In this document: positions 25,456 to 34,269 of the stretch, one piece after another | Numbering within the stretch: the stretch's first letter is position 1 | Layout: every line of letters starts with the position of its first letter | Assembly: GCF_008929045.1 (NCBI RefSeq) | Contig: NZ_VFAH01000001.1 | Location: 124,001 to 188,000, forward strand | Origin: Noviherbaspirillum aerium | GTDB lineage: Bacteria > Pseudomonadota > Gammaproteobacteria > Burkholderiales > Burkholderiaceae_D | Direction: 5' to 3' | Length of the DNA: 64,000 bases | Made by a program: the position numbers and the translations under genes | Notes under the pieces: generated by a model | What the model saw: the letters and a program-made list of their open reading frames with translations, nothing else | Told to the model about the DNA's origin: nothing | Database searches by the model: none

Positions 25456-26340
25456 TCAGCGCAGCACCTCGCGCGCCGCCTGCAGCAGCGCCGCCGACAG
25501 GCGCTCCATGCGCGGCGACTGCACCTTCCATGTATGCCAGAACAGATGGACATCGGTCGGCCTGTGCGGCGCGACATCGACCAGCCGGCCCTGCTCCTGC
25601 AGCGCCGCCATCTGCACTTCGGGCAGCATGCCCCAGCCCAGCCCGAGTTCGATGGCGCGCATGAAGGCGTCGGACGCGGGCACGAAATGATTGCGATATC
25701 CGCCCGGCATCAAGCCATAGTGCCGCTGAAGGAAGTCGGCCTGCAGCTTGTCCTTGCGATTGAACTCCACGACCGGCGCCTGCTGCACCGCGGCGCGCGT
25801 CATGCCTCTGGCGAACCAGCGGTCGCGGAAGGCAGGCGCCGCCATGCAGCGGTAACGCATGCTGCCCAGCGGCCGGGCCTGGCAGCCGCGCATCGGCCTG
25901 GCTTCGGCCGAAACGCATCCCAGCGCAAGCCCGGCTTCCAGCAGGGCATAGGTATGTTGCTGATCATCGACCGTCAGATCGAGCAGGATGCGCTCCTCGA
26001 TGATGAAGCCGGCAAGCGCCGGCAGCAGCCAGCTGGCGAGGGTATCGGCATTGACGGCGATGGAGACTACGAGCGAATCCGGGCCGCTGGCGAGATCGGC
26101 GTGCAGGTCGTCTTCCAGCGATTTCACCCGGCGCAGGTATTGCAGCAGCCGCTGTCCGGCGGGCGTGGCGCGGCAGGGCCGGGTGCGCACTACCAGCGGC
26201 GTGCCGAGCACGGTTTCCAGCGCGCGAATGCGCTGCGATACCGCCGACGCCGTCAGATGCAGCGCCGCTGCAGCCTGTTCGAAGCTTCCGGTATCGATGA
26301 CGGCGAGCAGGGCTTGCGCCTGGCGCGGATCGAGCTGCAT
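25456..26340 (-). CDS. argP: LysR-family regulator of the ArgP type
   Basis: A 294-residue LysR regulator beginning MQLDPRQAQALLAVIDTGSF with the helix-turn-helix AAAALHLTASAVSQRIRALE. The sequence pattern LGTPLVVRTRPCRATPAGQRLLQYLRRV is characteristic of ArgP/IciA/LysG. ArgP senses lysine or arginine and activates the exporter gene argO. The divergent gene 149 bp away is an ArgO/LysE exporter, which confirms the pairing. The effector domain occupies about residues 90-290. Confidence 0.92.
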   Translation of the reverse strand: MQLDPRQAQALLAVIDTGSFEQAAAALHLTASAVSQRIRALETVLGTPLVVRTRPCRATPAGQRLLQYLRRVKSLEDDLHADLASGPDSLVVSIAVNADTLASWLLPALAGFIIEERILLDLTVDDQQHTYALLEAGLALGCVSAEARPMRGCQARPLGSMRYRCMAAPAFRDRWFARGMTRAAVQQAPVVEFNRKDKLQADFLQRHYGLMPGGYRNHFVPASDAFMRAIELGLGWGMLPEVQMAALQEQGRLVDVAPHRPTDVHLFWHTWKVQSPRMERLSAALLQAAREVLR

Positions 26341-26488
26341 GTCGGATGAAGAGAAATTAAGGAAGCCGTAATTGTATTAAGTTTTGTTCAGCTTTTACCC
26401 CGCATCCGCAACAATCGCTGCCATTGCGGCTGAAGTCGTTGCACGACGCCGTCACGCAGCGAATGAAACCGCCGGAAAAGGAATCGAC

Positions 26489-27097
26489 ATGCTTGCTTAT
26501 TACCTGAAGGGTCTTGGCCTCGGCGCCGGCCTGATCGTCGCCATCGGATCGCAGAATGCGCATGTGCTGCGCATGGGCCTGCAGCGCCAGCATGTCGGCC
26601 TGACCGTGCTGGTATGCATCGTTTGCGAGACGCTGCTGATCGCCGCGGGCATCGCGGGCATCGGCACGCTGATCGAGCGCTCGCCGCTGCTGCTGAATGC
26701 GGCGCGCTGGGGCGGCGCGGTCTTTCTTGCCTGGTACGGCTTGCGCGCCTGGCGGTCGGCATTCGGCGCCGGCAGCCTGCGGGCGGCGTCAGGCGAACAA
26801 TTGACGCAGCGGCAAGCCTTGCTGACGGTGCTGGCGGTGACCCTGCTGAATCCGCATGTCTATCTCGATACGGTGGTGCTGCTGGGCGCGGTGGGCGGCC
26901 AGCAGGGCGCCGACGGCAAGTGGTGGTTCGCGCTTGGCGCAATGAGCGCCGCCTGCACCTGGTTCAGCCTGGTCGGCTTCGGCGCGCGGCTGCTGTCGCC
27001 CTGGTTCGCACGGCCGTCGGCATGGCGCCTGCTGGACGGCGCCATCGGTACGATCATGCTGGCGCTGGCGGTGACGCTGGCATTGCAGGCGAGCTGA
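26489..27097 (+). CDS. argO: LysE/ArgO-family basic amino acid exporter
   Basis: A 202-residue membrane protein of the LysE superfamily, with six predicted helices. The family motif GLIVAIGSQNAHVLRMGL lies near the N-terminus and LLNPHVYLDTVVLLG, with the conserved NPH-D pattern, in the second half. It exports arginine or lysine to prevent toxic build-up. The ATG at 26489 follows AAAAGGAATCGAC. The divergent argP-like regulator should control it from the shared 148-bp intergenic region. Confidence 0.93.
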   Translation: MLAYYLKGLGLGAGLIVAIGSQNAHVLRMGLQRQHVGLTVLVCIVCETLLIAAGIAGIGTLIERSPLLLNAARWGGAVFLAWYGLRAWRSAFGAGSLRAASGEQLTQRQALLTVLAVTLLNPHVYLDTVVLLGAVGGQQGADGKWWFALGAMSAACTWFSLVGFGARLLSPWFARPSAWRLLDGAIGTIMLALAVTLALQAS

Positions 27098-27167
27098 CCC
27101 GGCGGAGCGGCGGCGCGGCTTGCACCGCTCTCGTGCCGCGTCGTTTCCCGCACCCGCGCGAAGCCGC

Positions 27168-28079
27168 TCAATGCTTGACGAACAGCCCGCCATGCACCGC
27201 CGTCAGGATGGCATCAACCGCCGGATGCTGGATCTTGCGCTCGTTGGAAATCGCATAGAACTGTTCCCGCAATTGCGTCAGTTCTCCCACCGGCACCGCA
27301 CCGAGTTCTTCGCGCACATCGTCCGCCAGCGCGGATGGCCCCGGGAACAGTCCGTGTCCGTGGCGGGCGAAAGTATTGAGCAGCGCATTGTCATCGAATT
27401 CCGCCACGATGTCGGGACGAACGTCATGCGACTCGAACCAGTGGTCGAAGCGCCCGCGGATCGCATGATTGCGCGTGGGCAGCAGCATCGGCGCCCCGTG
27501 CAGGCTCTTCGGGAAATCGGCGCGGTACTTCTCCGCCATGTCGGGCAGGCCGAACAGCATCAGTTCGCTTTCGCCGATGAGATGGCTGAACACCCGCAGC
27601 GTCGTGCCTGATGGCACCGGCCGGTCGGTGAGGATGACATCGAGCTTGTGCACGGAAAGGTCGCCAAGCAGCGACTCGAAGTCATCCTCGTGGCAGACCA
27701 GCTTGACCTTCTGCGGCAATTTCAATGCCGCTTCCAGCAAACGGGAAGCAATCAGTTTCGGCAGGGAATCGGACAGCCCGACCGTCAGGCGCATGGTCTG
27801 GCCGATGTCGGATTCGGCCAGCACCTCCTGCATCTGTTCGCCGAGCATGAAAATCTGGTCCGCATAGCGCAGGGCCACGCGGCCGGCTTCGGTAAGCACC
27901 AGCCTCCTTCCCTGCGGTGCGAGCAACGCCTTGCCGACCGCCTGTTCCAGCAGCGCCAGCTGGGCGCTGATGGTCTGGATGGCAACATCGAGCCGCTCGG
28001 CGGCACGCGTGACGCTGCCTTCCTTGGCGACGACCCAGAAATAGTACAGATGGCGAAAATTGATTCCGGTATTTTTCAT
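27168..28079 (-). CDS. nhaR: LysR-family regulator NhaR
   Basis: A 303-residue LysR protein with the NhaR-type start INFRHLYYFWVVAKEGSVTRAAERLDVAIQTIS (split here: INFRHLYYFWVVAKEG then SVTRAAERLDVAIQ) and effector-domain segments TRNHAIRGRFDHWFE and ALADDVREELGAVPVGE. NhaR responds to sodium and activates Na+/H+ antiporter genes. No nhaA is adjacent here; the divergent neighbour is a Bax-inhibitor-1 family gene. In the shared gap TTATC-ATA-GATAA (28122-28134) is a perfect dyad within an AT-rich stretch and could be an operator. Confidence 0.88.
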   Translation of the reverse strand: MKNTGINFRHLYYFWVVAKEGSVTRAAERLDVAIQTISAQLALLEQAVGKALLAPQGRRLVLTEAGRVALRYADQIFMLGEQMQEVLAESDIGQTMRLTVGLSDSLPKLIASRLLEAALKLPQKVKLVCHEDDFESLLGDLSVHKLDVILTDRPVPSGTTLRVFSHLIGESELMLFGLPDMAEKYRADFPKSLHGAPMLLPTRNHAIRGRFDHWFESHDVRPDIVAEFDDNALLNTFARHGHGLFPGPSALADDVREELGAVPVGELTQLREQFYAISNERKIQHPAVDAILTAVHGGLFVKH

Positions 28080-28258
28080 GTTCCAGTTTTCCCGAAGCGA
28101 CGTTTCTTTTATCTTCGCTTTTTATCATAGATAAGAACTTTTAACATCACCTTCGTGATCAGCACGGCACTTGCATGCCTGAGTGACAACGGTTTGCATG
28201 TCTGGCCGGTTCCTTGCTGATCTTCGTGTCGTTTGAACCGTCTTGAAAGGACTGCATC

Positions 28259-28948
28259 ATGAATGACCGCTTCACATCGCTGCGCCGTCCTGCGCCCGGC
28301 GCTTATGCCGCAACCAGCGTGTTGGATGTGGCCTCCCACAAAGTCTTGCGCAATACCTACATGCTGCTGGCCATGACCCTGGCTTTCAGTGCGCTGGCGG
28401 CCGGGGTGTCGGTCGCACTGCGCCTGCCCCACCCGGGCATCCTGCTCACCATGGTCGGCTATTTCGGACTGCTGTTTCTGGTCAACAAGTATCGTGACCG
28501 CGGCCTTGGCGTGGCGCTGGTATTTGCCCTGACCGGTTTCATGGGATACACGCTCGGCCCCGTACTGACGCATTACCTCAACATGCCGAACGGCACGCAG
28601 ACGGTGATGCTGGCCATGGGCGGCACCGCGGCGGCTTTCGTCGGCCTGTCGGCCTATGCGCTGGTCACCAAGCGGGACCTGTCCTTCATGGGCGGCTTCC
28701 TCATGGTGGGCATCATCGTGGCCTTCCTTGCCAGCCTGGCCGCTGTCTTCCTGCAGATCCCGGCGCTGTCGCTGACGGTATCCGCGGTGGTCGTGCTGCT
28801 GATGTCGGGCATGATCCTGTATGAAACCAACCAGATCGTGCGCGGCGGTGAAACCAACTATGTGATGGCGACGCTGAGCCTGTTCGTCTCCATCTTCAAC
28901 CTGTTCACCAGCCTGCTGCACCTGCTGGGCTTCAGCAGCAATGACTGA
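28259..28948 (+). CDS. Bax inhibitor-1/YccA family membrane protein
   Basis: A 229-residue protein with seven predicted membrane helices, matching the Bax-inhibitor-1/YccA family. In bacteria YccA is a modulator of the FtsH protease; BsYetJ is a pH-gated calcium leak. Typical residues include LRNTYMLLAMTLAFSALAAG in the first helix, MLAMGGTAAAFVGLSAYA, and the acidic pair region LYETNQIVRGG near the end that forms the calcium-leak gate. TTGAAAGGACTGCATC precedes the ATG. Two hairpins follow the stop (28949-28974 and 29007-29048). Confidence 0.9.
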   Translation: MNDRFTSLRRPAPGAYAATSVLDVASHKVLRNTYMLLAMTLAFSALAAGVSVALRLPHPGILLTMVGYFGLLFLVNKYRDRGLGVALVFALTGFMGYTLGPVLTHYLNMPNGTQTVMLAMGGTAAAFVGLSAYALVTKRDLSFMGGFLMVGIIVAFLASLAAVFLQIPALSLTVSAVVVLLMSGMILYETNQIVRGGETNYVMATLSLFVSIFNLFTSLLHLLGFSSND

Positions 28949-29006
28949 CAGCCTTTAACAGCAGTGAAAGGCTGAAAAGGGAACAGGTCCACCCTGCGGT
29001 GGATCG

Positions 29007-29048
29007 AACGGAGGGCGCGCCCCTGCGAAGCAAGGCGCGCCCTCCGTT
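29007..29048. terminator. Terminator-like 15-bp hairpin between the BI-1 and terC genes
   Basis: AACGGAGGGCGCGCC pairs perfectly with GGCGCGCCCTCCGTT around a 12-base loop. Only a few T follow (ATTGCTG), so termination would be imperfect and some read-through into terC is possible. An eight-base stem CAGCCTTT/AAAGGCTG directly after the BI-1 stop (28949-28974) precedes it. Confidence 0.65.
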
Positions 29049-29086
29049 ATTGCTGATAACAATAATCATCAACCAAGGAAATCAAC

Positions 29087-29851
29087 ATGATTGAACTACT
29101 CTCCGATCCACAGATATGGATGGCCTTTCTGACCCTCACCGCGCTGGAACTGGTGCTGGGCATCGACAACATCATCTTCATCTCGATCCTGGTCGACAAG
29201 CTTCCCAAGGAAAAGCAGGAATTCACCCGCCGCCTCGGCCTTTTCCTTGCGATGTTCATGCGTATCGGCCTGCTGCTGACACTGTCCTGGATCGTTGGCA
29301 TGACCCAGCCGCTGTTCTCCATCTTCGGACAAGGCTTCTCCGGCCGCGACCTGGTGCTGCTGGCTGGCGGCCTGTTCCTGCTCTACAAGAGCGTGGGGGA
29401 GATTCATGAATCCTTCGAAGGCGCGGAACCCGGCGTAGGCACCGTGGTGAAGAGCACCTTCGCCGGCATTGTGATGCAGATCATGGTGATCGACCTGGTG
29501 TTCTCGCTGGATTCCATCATCACCGCCGTCGGCATGGTGGACGAGATCGCCGTCATGGTCGCCGCAGTGATCGTCTCGGTCGGCCTGATGATGTTCTTCG
29601 CCGGTCCGATCGGCCGTTTCGTATCGGCGCATCCGACCATCAAGATGCTCGCGCTGTCCTTCCTGGTCGTGGTCGCCGTGGTGCTGATCGCGGAAGGCTT
29701 CGGTCACCATGTTCCGAAGGGCTACATCTACAGTGCGATGGCCTTCTCGCTGGGAGTGGAAATGCTCAACATCCGCCTGCGCCGCCATTCGACCCGGGCC
29801 GAGCTGGATGCAACCCGCTATACACCGGAAGAAGCCGGCAAGTCCAACTAA
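29087..29851 (+). CDS. TerC-family integral membrane protein
   Basis: A 254-residue TerC protein with about seven helices. The hallmark ELVLGIDNIIFISILV in helix 1, with an acidic residue within the membrane, and the symmetric VIDLVFSLDSIITAVGM in the second repeat are both intact. TerC relatives (Alx, YkoY) export manganese, often in the context of metalloprotein metallation. AACCAAGGAAATCAAC precedes the ATG. I looked for a yybP-ykoY manganese riboswitch in the leader and did not find the conserved sequence. A strong terminator follows. Confidence 0.92.
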   Translation: MIELLSDPQIWMAFLTLTALELVLGIDNIIFISILVDKLPKEKQEFTRRLGLFLAMFMRIGLLLTLSWIVGMTQPLFSIFGQGFSGRDLVLLAGGLFLLYKSVGEIHESFEGAEPGVGTVVKSTFAGIVMQIMVIDLVFSLDSIITAVGMVDEIAVMVAAVIVSVGLMMFFAGPIGRFVSAHPTIKMLALSFLVVVAVVLIAEGFGHHVPKGYIYSAMAFSLGVEMLNIRLRRHSTRAELDATRYTPEEAGKSN

Positions 29852-29905
29852 ACAAGTCTCACCTCCCGTCAACCTCCGTAAGCAGTCAGCGACGACTGCA
29901 GCGTT

Positions 29906-29944
29906 AGCCGGCAGGGAAACTCAGGTTTCCCGCCGGCTTTTTTT
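29906..29944 (+). terminator. Rho-independent terminator of terC
   Basis: AGCCGGC-A-GGGAAAC pairs with GTTTCCC-GCCGGCT around the loop TCAG, with one bulged A, followed by seven T in a row (29938-29944). It lies 55 bp after the terC stop. Confidence 0.92.
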
Positions 29945-29964
29945 ATTTCCGGCGCGCCCTTGCA

Positions 29965-29983
29965 GATTACCTCCGGCGTAATC
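29965..29983. promoter_or_regulatory. Palindromic operator upstream of the XRE/MmyB regulator
   Basis: GATTAC-N7-GTAATC, followed by GACCG. It ends exactly 96 bp before the ATG of the regulator gene at 30079. A near-identical element (GATGAC-N7-GTAATC-GACCG) ends exactly 96 bp before the small membrane protein gene at 51063. Probably the binding site of the XRE regulator itself. Confidence 0.65.
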
Positions 29984-30078
29984 GACCGGCCGCGGCATGG
30001 TGCCCACAATACCGTTCATGAATGAATGGCATGAGACGGCTACACTGCAAGCATCATCAGGGAAAAGAGGGAGCAAGC

Positions 30079-30972
30079 ATGACGGCAACAGCACAGGCAA
30101 GTACTACGACGCTCACGACAGGCGCGCCCGCCCCGCATGAGCGCTATTTCCACGATTTCGCCTCTGCGCTGCGTTACTGGCGCGAGAAGCGCGGACTGAC
30201 GCAGCTGAAGCTGTCGGTGGAGAGCGACATTTCGCAGCGGCACATCAGCTTCCTGGAAAGCGGCCGTTCCCAGCCGAGCAAGGAAATGGTCCTGAAACTC
30301 GGCATGGTGCTCGACGTGCCGCTGCGCCAGCGCAACGTGATGCTGCTTGCCGCAGGCTTCGCGCCCGCCTATCAGGAACGCAATCTGTCCGATCCGGAGC
30401 TGCGCGCCGTCAAGCAGGCGCTGGACTTCATGCTGCAGCAGCAGGCACCGTATCCGGCGCTGGTGGTCGATCGCCTGTGGAACTTGGTAATGCCCAACGA
30501 GCCCGCGGCGCGCATGATGAAATGGCTGCTCGGCATGCCCGACCATGCCCCGATTCCCCGTGACGGCGAGATCAATGTCGCACGCCTGATGCTCGACCCG
30601 GCCGGCCTGCGCCCTTTCATTCCGAACTGGAGGGATGTTTGCGGCGACATGCTGCACTGGATACAGCGCGAGGCGATGAGCGACGGCCCGGGCAGCGAAG
30701 CCACCCGCCTTCTCGACGAGCTTGCCGCGTTCGACGGCATTGCCGGCGCCATCCGCACGCCCAATCTGGATGCGCGTGCGCTGCCCTTCCTGCCTGTCAT
30801 CCTGAAGAAGGAGGCGGTATCGCTCAACCTGTTCACCACCATCGCCACGCTGGGAACGCCGCATGACGTTACCGTGCATGAGCTGCGGGTGGAATCCTTT
30901 TTCCCCGCCGATGAAGCGACCGCGCACTGGTTCAAAGCCATGGCGGCGCAGGGCCGGCCGCCCAATACATAA
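30079..30972 (+). CDS. XRE-family regulator with MmyB-like ligand-binding domain
   Basis: A 297-residue regulator. Residues about 27-82 form an XRE helix-turn-helix (LRYWREKRGLTQLKLSVESD then SQRHISFLESGRSQPS). The rest matches the MmyB-like PAS-type ligand-binding domain, with LVVDRLWNLVMPNEPAARMM and a C-terminal LGTPHDVTVHELRVESFFPAD; this domain binds lipophilic ligands in MmyB. The ATG at 30079 follows GAGGGAGCAAGC. A palindrome 96 bp upstream suggests autoregulation, and its second copy marks a likely target gene at 51063. Confidence 0.9.
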   Translation: MTATAQASTTTLTTGAPAPHERYFHDFASALRYWREKRGLTQLKLSVESDISQRHISFLESGRSQPSKEMVLKLGMVLDVPLRQRNVMLLAAGFAPAYQERNLSDPELRAVKQALDFMLQQQAPYPALVVDRLWNLVMPNEPAARMMKWLLGMPDHAPIPRDGEINVARLMLDPAGLRPFIPNWRDVCGDMLHWIQREAMSDGPGSEATRLLDELAAFDGIAGAIRTPNLDARALPFLPVILKKEAVSLNLFTTIATLGTPHDVTVHELRVESFFPADEATAHWFKAMAAQGRPPNT

Positions 30973-31041
30973 GATGGGCAGGCACCGAGAACTGATGACA
31001 GGATAAGGGGGCAAGATAAAAAGCCGTTACTATCTTGCCTC

Positions 31042-32292
31042 ATGGACAATCTCAGCCACTCTGTCGCCAGCCTCGCGGCCGGCGCGCTGCTGCATCGCAG
31101 CCTTCCTCCCGAAACCGACAGCCAGCGCCAGCGCATCCGCCACAGGCTGATGCTGATCGCATGCTGGCTGGCCGGCAATTTCCCCGATCTTGACCTGGTG
31201 CTGACGCCACTGCTGCCGGAACCGCTCGGTTATCTGCTGCACCACCGCGGCCACACCCACACCATCCTGTATGCGTTGCCGCAGGCATTGTTGCTCGCCC
31301 TGCTGCTGATGCTGTGGCCTTCGGCCCGCCGCCTGCTGCTGCAAAGCGCAACGGCACGCCTCGGCCTGCTGCTCAGCATCGCCGCCGGTTTCGCCCTGCA
31401 CCTGCTGATGGATTATCTGAATTCCTACGGCATCCATCCGTTTTACCCGGTCGACGCCCGCTGGCTTTACGGCGACATGGTGTTCATCCTGGAACCGGTG
31501 TTCTGGATCGCCTTCGGCCTGCCGCTTGCCTGGATGGTGCGCTCGCGGCCCTTGAAAATCCTGCTGGCGGCCCTGCTGCTGGGAGTGCCGCTGTATTTCA
31601 CCACGCGCGGCTTCCTGTCGTGGCCATCGTTTGCCGCATTGCTTGCCATGGGAATCGTGCTCGTCCTGGTGCAGCACCTGGTGCAGCAGCGCAGCGACGA
31701 AAGCGGAAAAGCCGGCCGCGGCGGATTGCTGCTGTCCTTCGCCTTCGCGCTGGCATTCGTCGGCGTGCAGCATCAGGCGTCGCAGCGCAGCAAGGACATG
31801 CTGGCGGCGCAGCTGCGCGCCGCCGATCCTGCGACGCGGGTGCTCGACATGTCGATGTCGGCGTTTCCGGCCAATCCGCTGTGCTGGGCTTTCGCCTCGG
31901 TGGAAAGCAATGAGGCGGCCGGCACCTATGGGCTCAAGCGCGGTATTGTCAGCATTGCGCCGGAGCTCGTGCCGGCCTCCGACTGCCCGGCCGCACTGGC
32001 GGATGCCGCCTCGCAGCGGCCTGTCGCTCCGGGCATCGCGCTGTTTTCACAAGAGCAGGGCGATTTGCCTGCCCTGCGCCGGCTGCGCAACGAGAATTGC
32101 CACTTCGACGCCTGGATGCGCTTTGCGCGCATCCCGTCCGTCAATACGGAGCAGGCCACCGATATCCGCTTTGCCACCACCCCGCGCGGCAACTTCTCGA
32201 CACTGCGCTTTGCCGATTTTGCAAGCCGCTCCTGCCTGTCGAACGTGCCGGCGTGGGCCTATCCGCGCCACGACCTGCTGACGCCCCGCTGA
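31042..32292 (+). CDS. YdjM-like metal-dependent hydrolase, membrane protein
   Basis: A 416-residue inner-membrane protein of the YdjM/DUF457 group, annotated as metal-dependent hydrolases. The N-terminal conserved histidines are present: DNLSHSVAS, AGNFPDLDL and HHRGHTHT, with HLLMDYLNSYG further on, a set expected to bind metal at the membrane surface. About four to five helices follow up to residue 245; the last 170 residues are a soluble domain. Relatives are related to phospholipase-C-type folds, and E. coli YdjM is in the SOS regulon; no LexA site is visible here. Catalytic substrate unknown. Confidence 0.82.
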   Translation: MDNLSHSVASLAAGALLHRSLPPETDSQRQRIRHRLMLIACWLAGNFPDLDLVLTPLLPEPLGYLLHHRGHTHTILYALPQALLLALLLMLWPSARRLLLQSATARLGLLLSIAAGFALHLLMDYLNSYGIHPFYPVDARWLYGDMVFILEPVFWIAFGLPLAWMVRSRPLKILLAALLLGVPLYFTTRGFLSWPSFAALLAMGIVLVLVQHLVQQRSDESGKAGRGGLLLSFAFALAFVGVQHQASQRSKDMLAAQLRAADPATRVLDMSMSAFPANPLCWAFASVESNEAAGTYGLKRGIVSIAPELVPASDCPAALADAASQRPVAPGIALFSQEQGDLPALRRLRNENCHFDAWMRFARIPSVNTEQATDIRFATTPRGNFSTLRFADFASRSCLSNVPAWAYPRHDLLTPR

Positions 32293-32419
32293 TCTCCCCT
32301 GATTTCCGCAAGGACATTTCCTTGCGGAACCTCTTTCCTGCAGGCTAGTCCTACACGGCATTCGCGCATGCCGGCTTGTCCGCATGCGCTTTCAATAACA
32401 TCAACACGCGAAAACAATA

Positions 32420-33577
32420 ATGTCCCTGTCAACATCCCAACGCGCGATGTTGCCCTTCATTGCCCTGCAAGGTTCCATCGGCACCATGATCGGTTTCATC
32501 GGCTATTTCGTCATGGCGGCGCATGACGTGCATGCCATGTTCGGCTTCACCGCAGCCATGCTGACTTCCGCAATGGGCGCGACCGCCCTGGCGTATGTCT
32601 TCGGCCCGCTCCTGCAGTTGAGCGCCGCGCATGTCATGCGACTGGCCTTCCTTGCGCCCGGATTCCTGCTGCTGCTGGGCGACCATTCAAGATGGACGCT
32701 GGCCCTGGCCTACGGCTGCTTTCTCGGCTTGTCATGGGGAGCCCGCCACTGGCTGGAAATGTCACTGATCAAGGATGGCGAGCGCGACAGCTATGCCGCC
32801 CGCGCGGGCACCGCGACGGTCCTGTTCAGCGTCGGCACCACGCTGACCATGACCAGCCTGCTGGCGGTCTTCGCCGAGCGCAGCGACCTGGTCTACCAGG
32901 TCTACGGCGCGATCTGCCTGCTCGGCGCGGTCCTGTTCGGACGAGGACTGCCGCATGCGCCGCTGGCTCCGCTGCGGCAACCGGCGGCCATCCTGCGCCA
33001 GCCGCAATTCATCGCCTGCCTGCCGCTGTTCTTCCTCGAATCCGGCCTGTTCGGCATCAGCCAGGCGCTGGCCTCGGCCGGCGCCTCGGAAGCGCTCGGC
33101 TCGGCCAGCCGCTTCGGCTGGGTGGCGACGCTTGCCGGACTGGCGGGCGGCATCGCGCTCTATATCACCCGGCGCAACCGCGATGTCGGCAACCGTGCAG
33201 GCTGGCTGGGCGCTTCCTGCCTGGTGGTCGGCACCGCCTTCCTGCTGCTGGGCGCCAGCGTCTGGATTCCCGCGCTCTACATTGTCTACTCGGTGCTCAA
33301 GGCGGTCGGCAGCCCTTTCCTGATCGCCAGCGAACAGGTGCTGAACCAGCAGACGCTGGATATCGAGGGCGCGCTGTCGGACCGCATCTTCGCGCGCGAA
33401 CTGGTGCTGTGGATACTGCGCATGCTGTCGCTCGGCATGTTCTGGATGCTGGCGGAGACGCTGGCGCCGCGCCAGGTGCTGATTGCCGGCTCGATGGTGC
33501 TGGCCATTGCCACCGGACTGGAATACCTGATCGGCCGCGCGCGCTTCGCCGCAGCGGGAAGCGGCCAGCCGGCCTGA
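32420..33577 (+). CDS. MFS-type membrane protein
   Basis: A 385-residue protein with about 12 predicted helices and an MFS-like layout; the family is not one I can name. Features are the N-terminal helix LPFIALQGSIGTMIGFIGYF, a central Arg-rich loop (about 180-195) and SVLKAVGSPFLIASEQVLNQ near the end. The usual A-motif between helices 2 and 3 is not obvious, so transport function is an inference from topology. It converges on pdeM with a 32-bp gap containing short GGCTCAA repeats. Confidence 0.72.
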   Translation: MSLSTSQRAMLPFIALQGSIGTMIGFIGYFVMAAHDVHAMFGFTAAMLTSAMGATALAYVFGPLLQLSAAHVMRLAFLAPGFLLLLGDHSRWTLALAYGCFLGLSWGARHWLEMSLIKDGERDSYAARAGTATVLFSVGTTLTMTSLLAVFAERSDLVYQVYGAICLLGAVLFGRGLPHAPLAPLRQPAAILRQPQFIACLPLFFLESGLFGISQALASAGASEALGSASRFGWVATLAGLAGGIALYITRRNRDVGNRAGWLGASCLVVGTAFLLLGASVWIPALYIVYSVLKAVGSPFLIASEQVLNQQTLDIEGALSDRIFARELVLWILRMLSLGMFWMLAETLAPRQVLIAGSMVLAIATGLEYLIGRARFAAAGSGQPA

Positions 33578-33609
33578 GCCGAAACCGGGCCCAGGCTCAA
33601 GGCTCAAGC

Positions 33610-34269
33610 TCAGGGCTGCGGCACCTCGAACACCGCATCGTCCGCGGCGACGAACAGCCGCTCCCCTTCCTTCGGCGTCACCGGATATCCGCCGGTGAAT
33701 GCGCCGAAGGATGGCAGCACCGCACAGCGCTGGCCGAACAGGAAGCACGGCAGCCGCAGGCTGTCGCCGCCGGCCGATAGACGAAAGACAGGATGCACGT
33801 GGCCGGCCAGCACATAGGCATCGGCACGGGGTTCGGGATGATGGCAGCAGGCGAACGGCCCGATGCGGAACGGCTCGTCGACGACTTCCATCCGCAATGC
33901 CGCCGGCGGATCGCCGGCATGCGCATCATGATTGCCGCGCACCAGCGTCAGCTGCAATGCCGCATGGGCGGCGCGCCATTGCAGCATGGCCTGCAGGCTG
34001 GCCGAGCCCTGCACCGCGCGCGAATGCAGGAAATCACCGAGGAAGACGATGTGCTCCACCGCATGCGCCTGCAGCAGCGATTCGATCAGCGCCAGGTTCT
34101 GCGCGGTGGTCCCGTGCGGCACCGGTACGCCCCGGGCGCGAAAGGCAGCGGCCTTGCCGAAATGGATGTCGGCGATCATCAGCATGCGCCGGGCGGGCCA
34201 ATAGAGCGCGCGCTGGGGCAGCAGCTGCAGGGTTTCGCCTGCAATGTCGATGGTCAGCGCCGCGCTCAT
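33610..34269 (-). CDS. pdeM: Ligase-associated DNA damage response endonuclease PdeM
   Basis: A 219-residue calcineurin-like metallophosphoesterase. The metal-binding motifs are complete: [11 protein letters not shown] (D-x-H), FLGDFLHSR (GD), RGNHDAH (GNHD/E) and LAGHVHPV (GHxH). In the ligase-associated cluster PdeM is proposed as a DNA endonuclease acting with Lhr-type helicase, ligase and exonuclease. It overlaps the helicase stop by four bases (ATGA) and is the last gene of the four-gene operon. Confidence 0.93.
   Translation of the reverse strand: MSAALTIDIAGETLQLLPQRALYWPARRMLMIADIHFGKAAAFRARGVPVPHGTTAQNLALIESLLQAHAVEHIVFLGDFLHSRAVQGSASLQAMLQWRAAHAALQLTLVRGNHDAHAGDPPAALRMEVVDEPFRIGPFACCHHPEPRADAYVLAGHVHPVFRLSAGGDSLRLPCFLFGQRCAVLPSFGAFTGGYPVTPKEGERLFVAADDAVFEVPQP

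Noticed and set aside
28949-29086. Possible yybP-ykoY manganese riboswitch before terC
   Set aside because: The leader has two hairpins, but the conserved GGGGAGUA and CUACCGAC-like segments of the class are missing.
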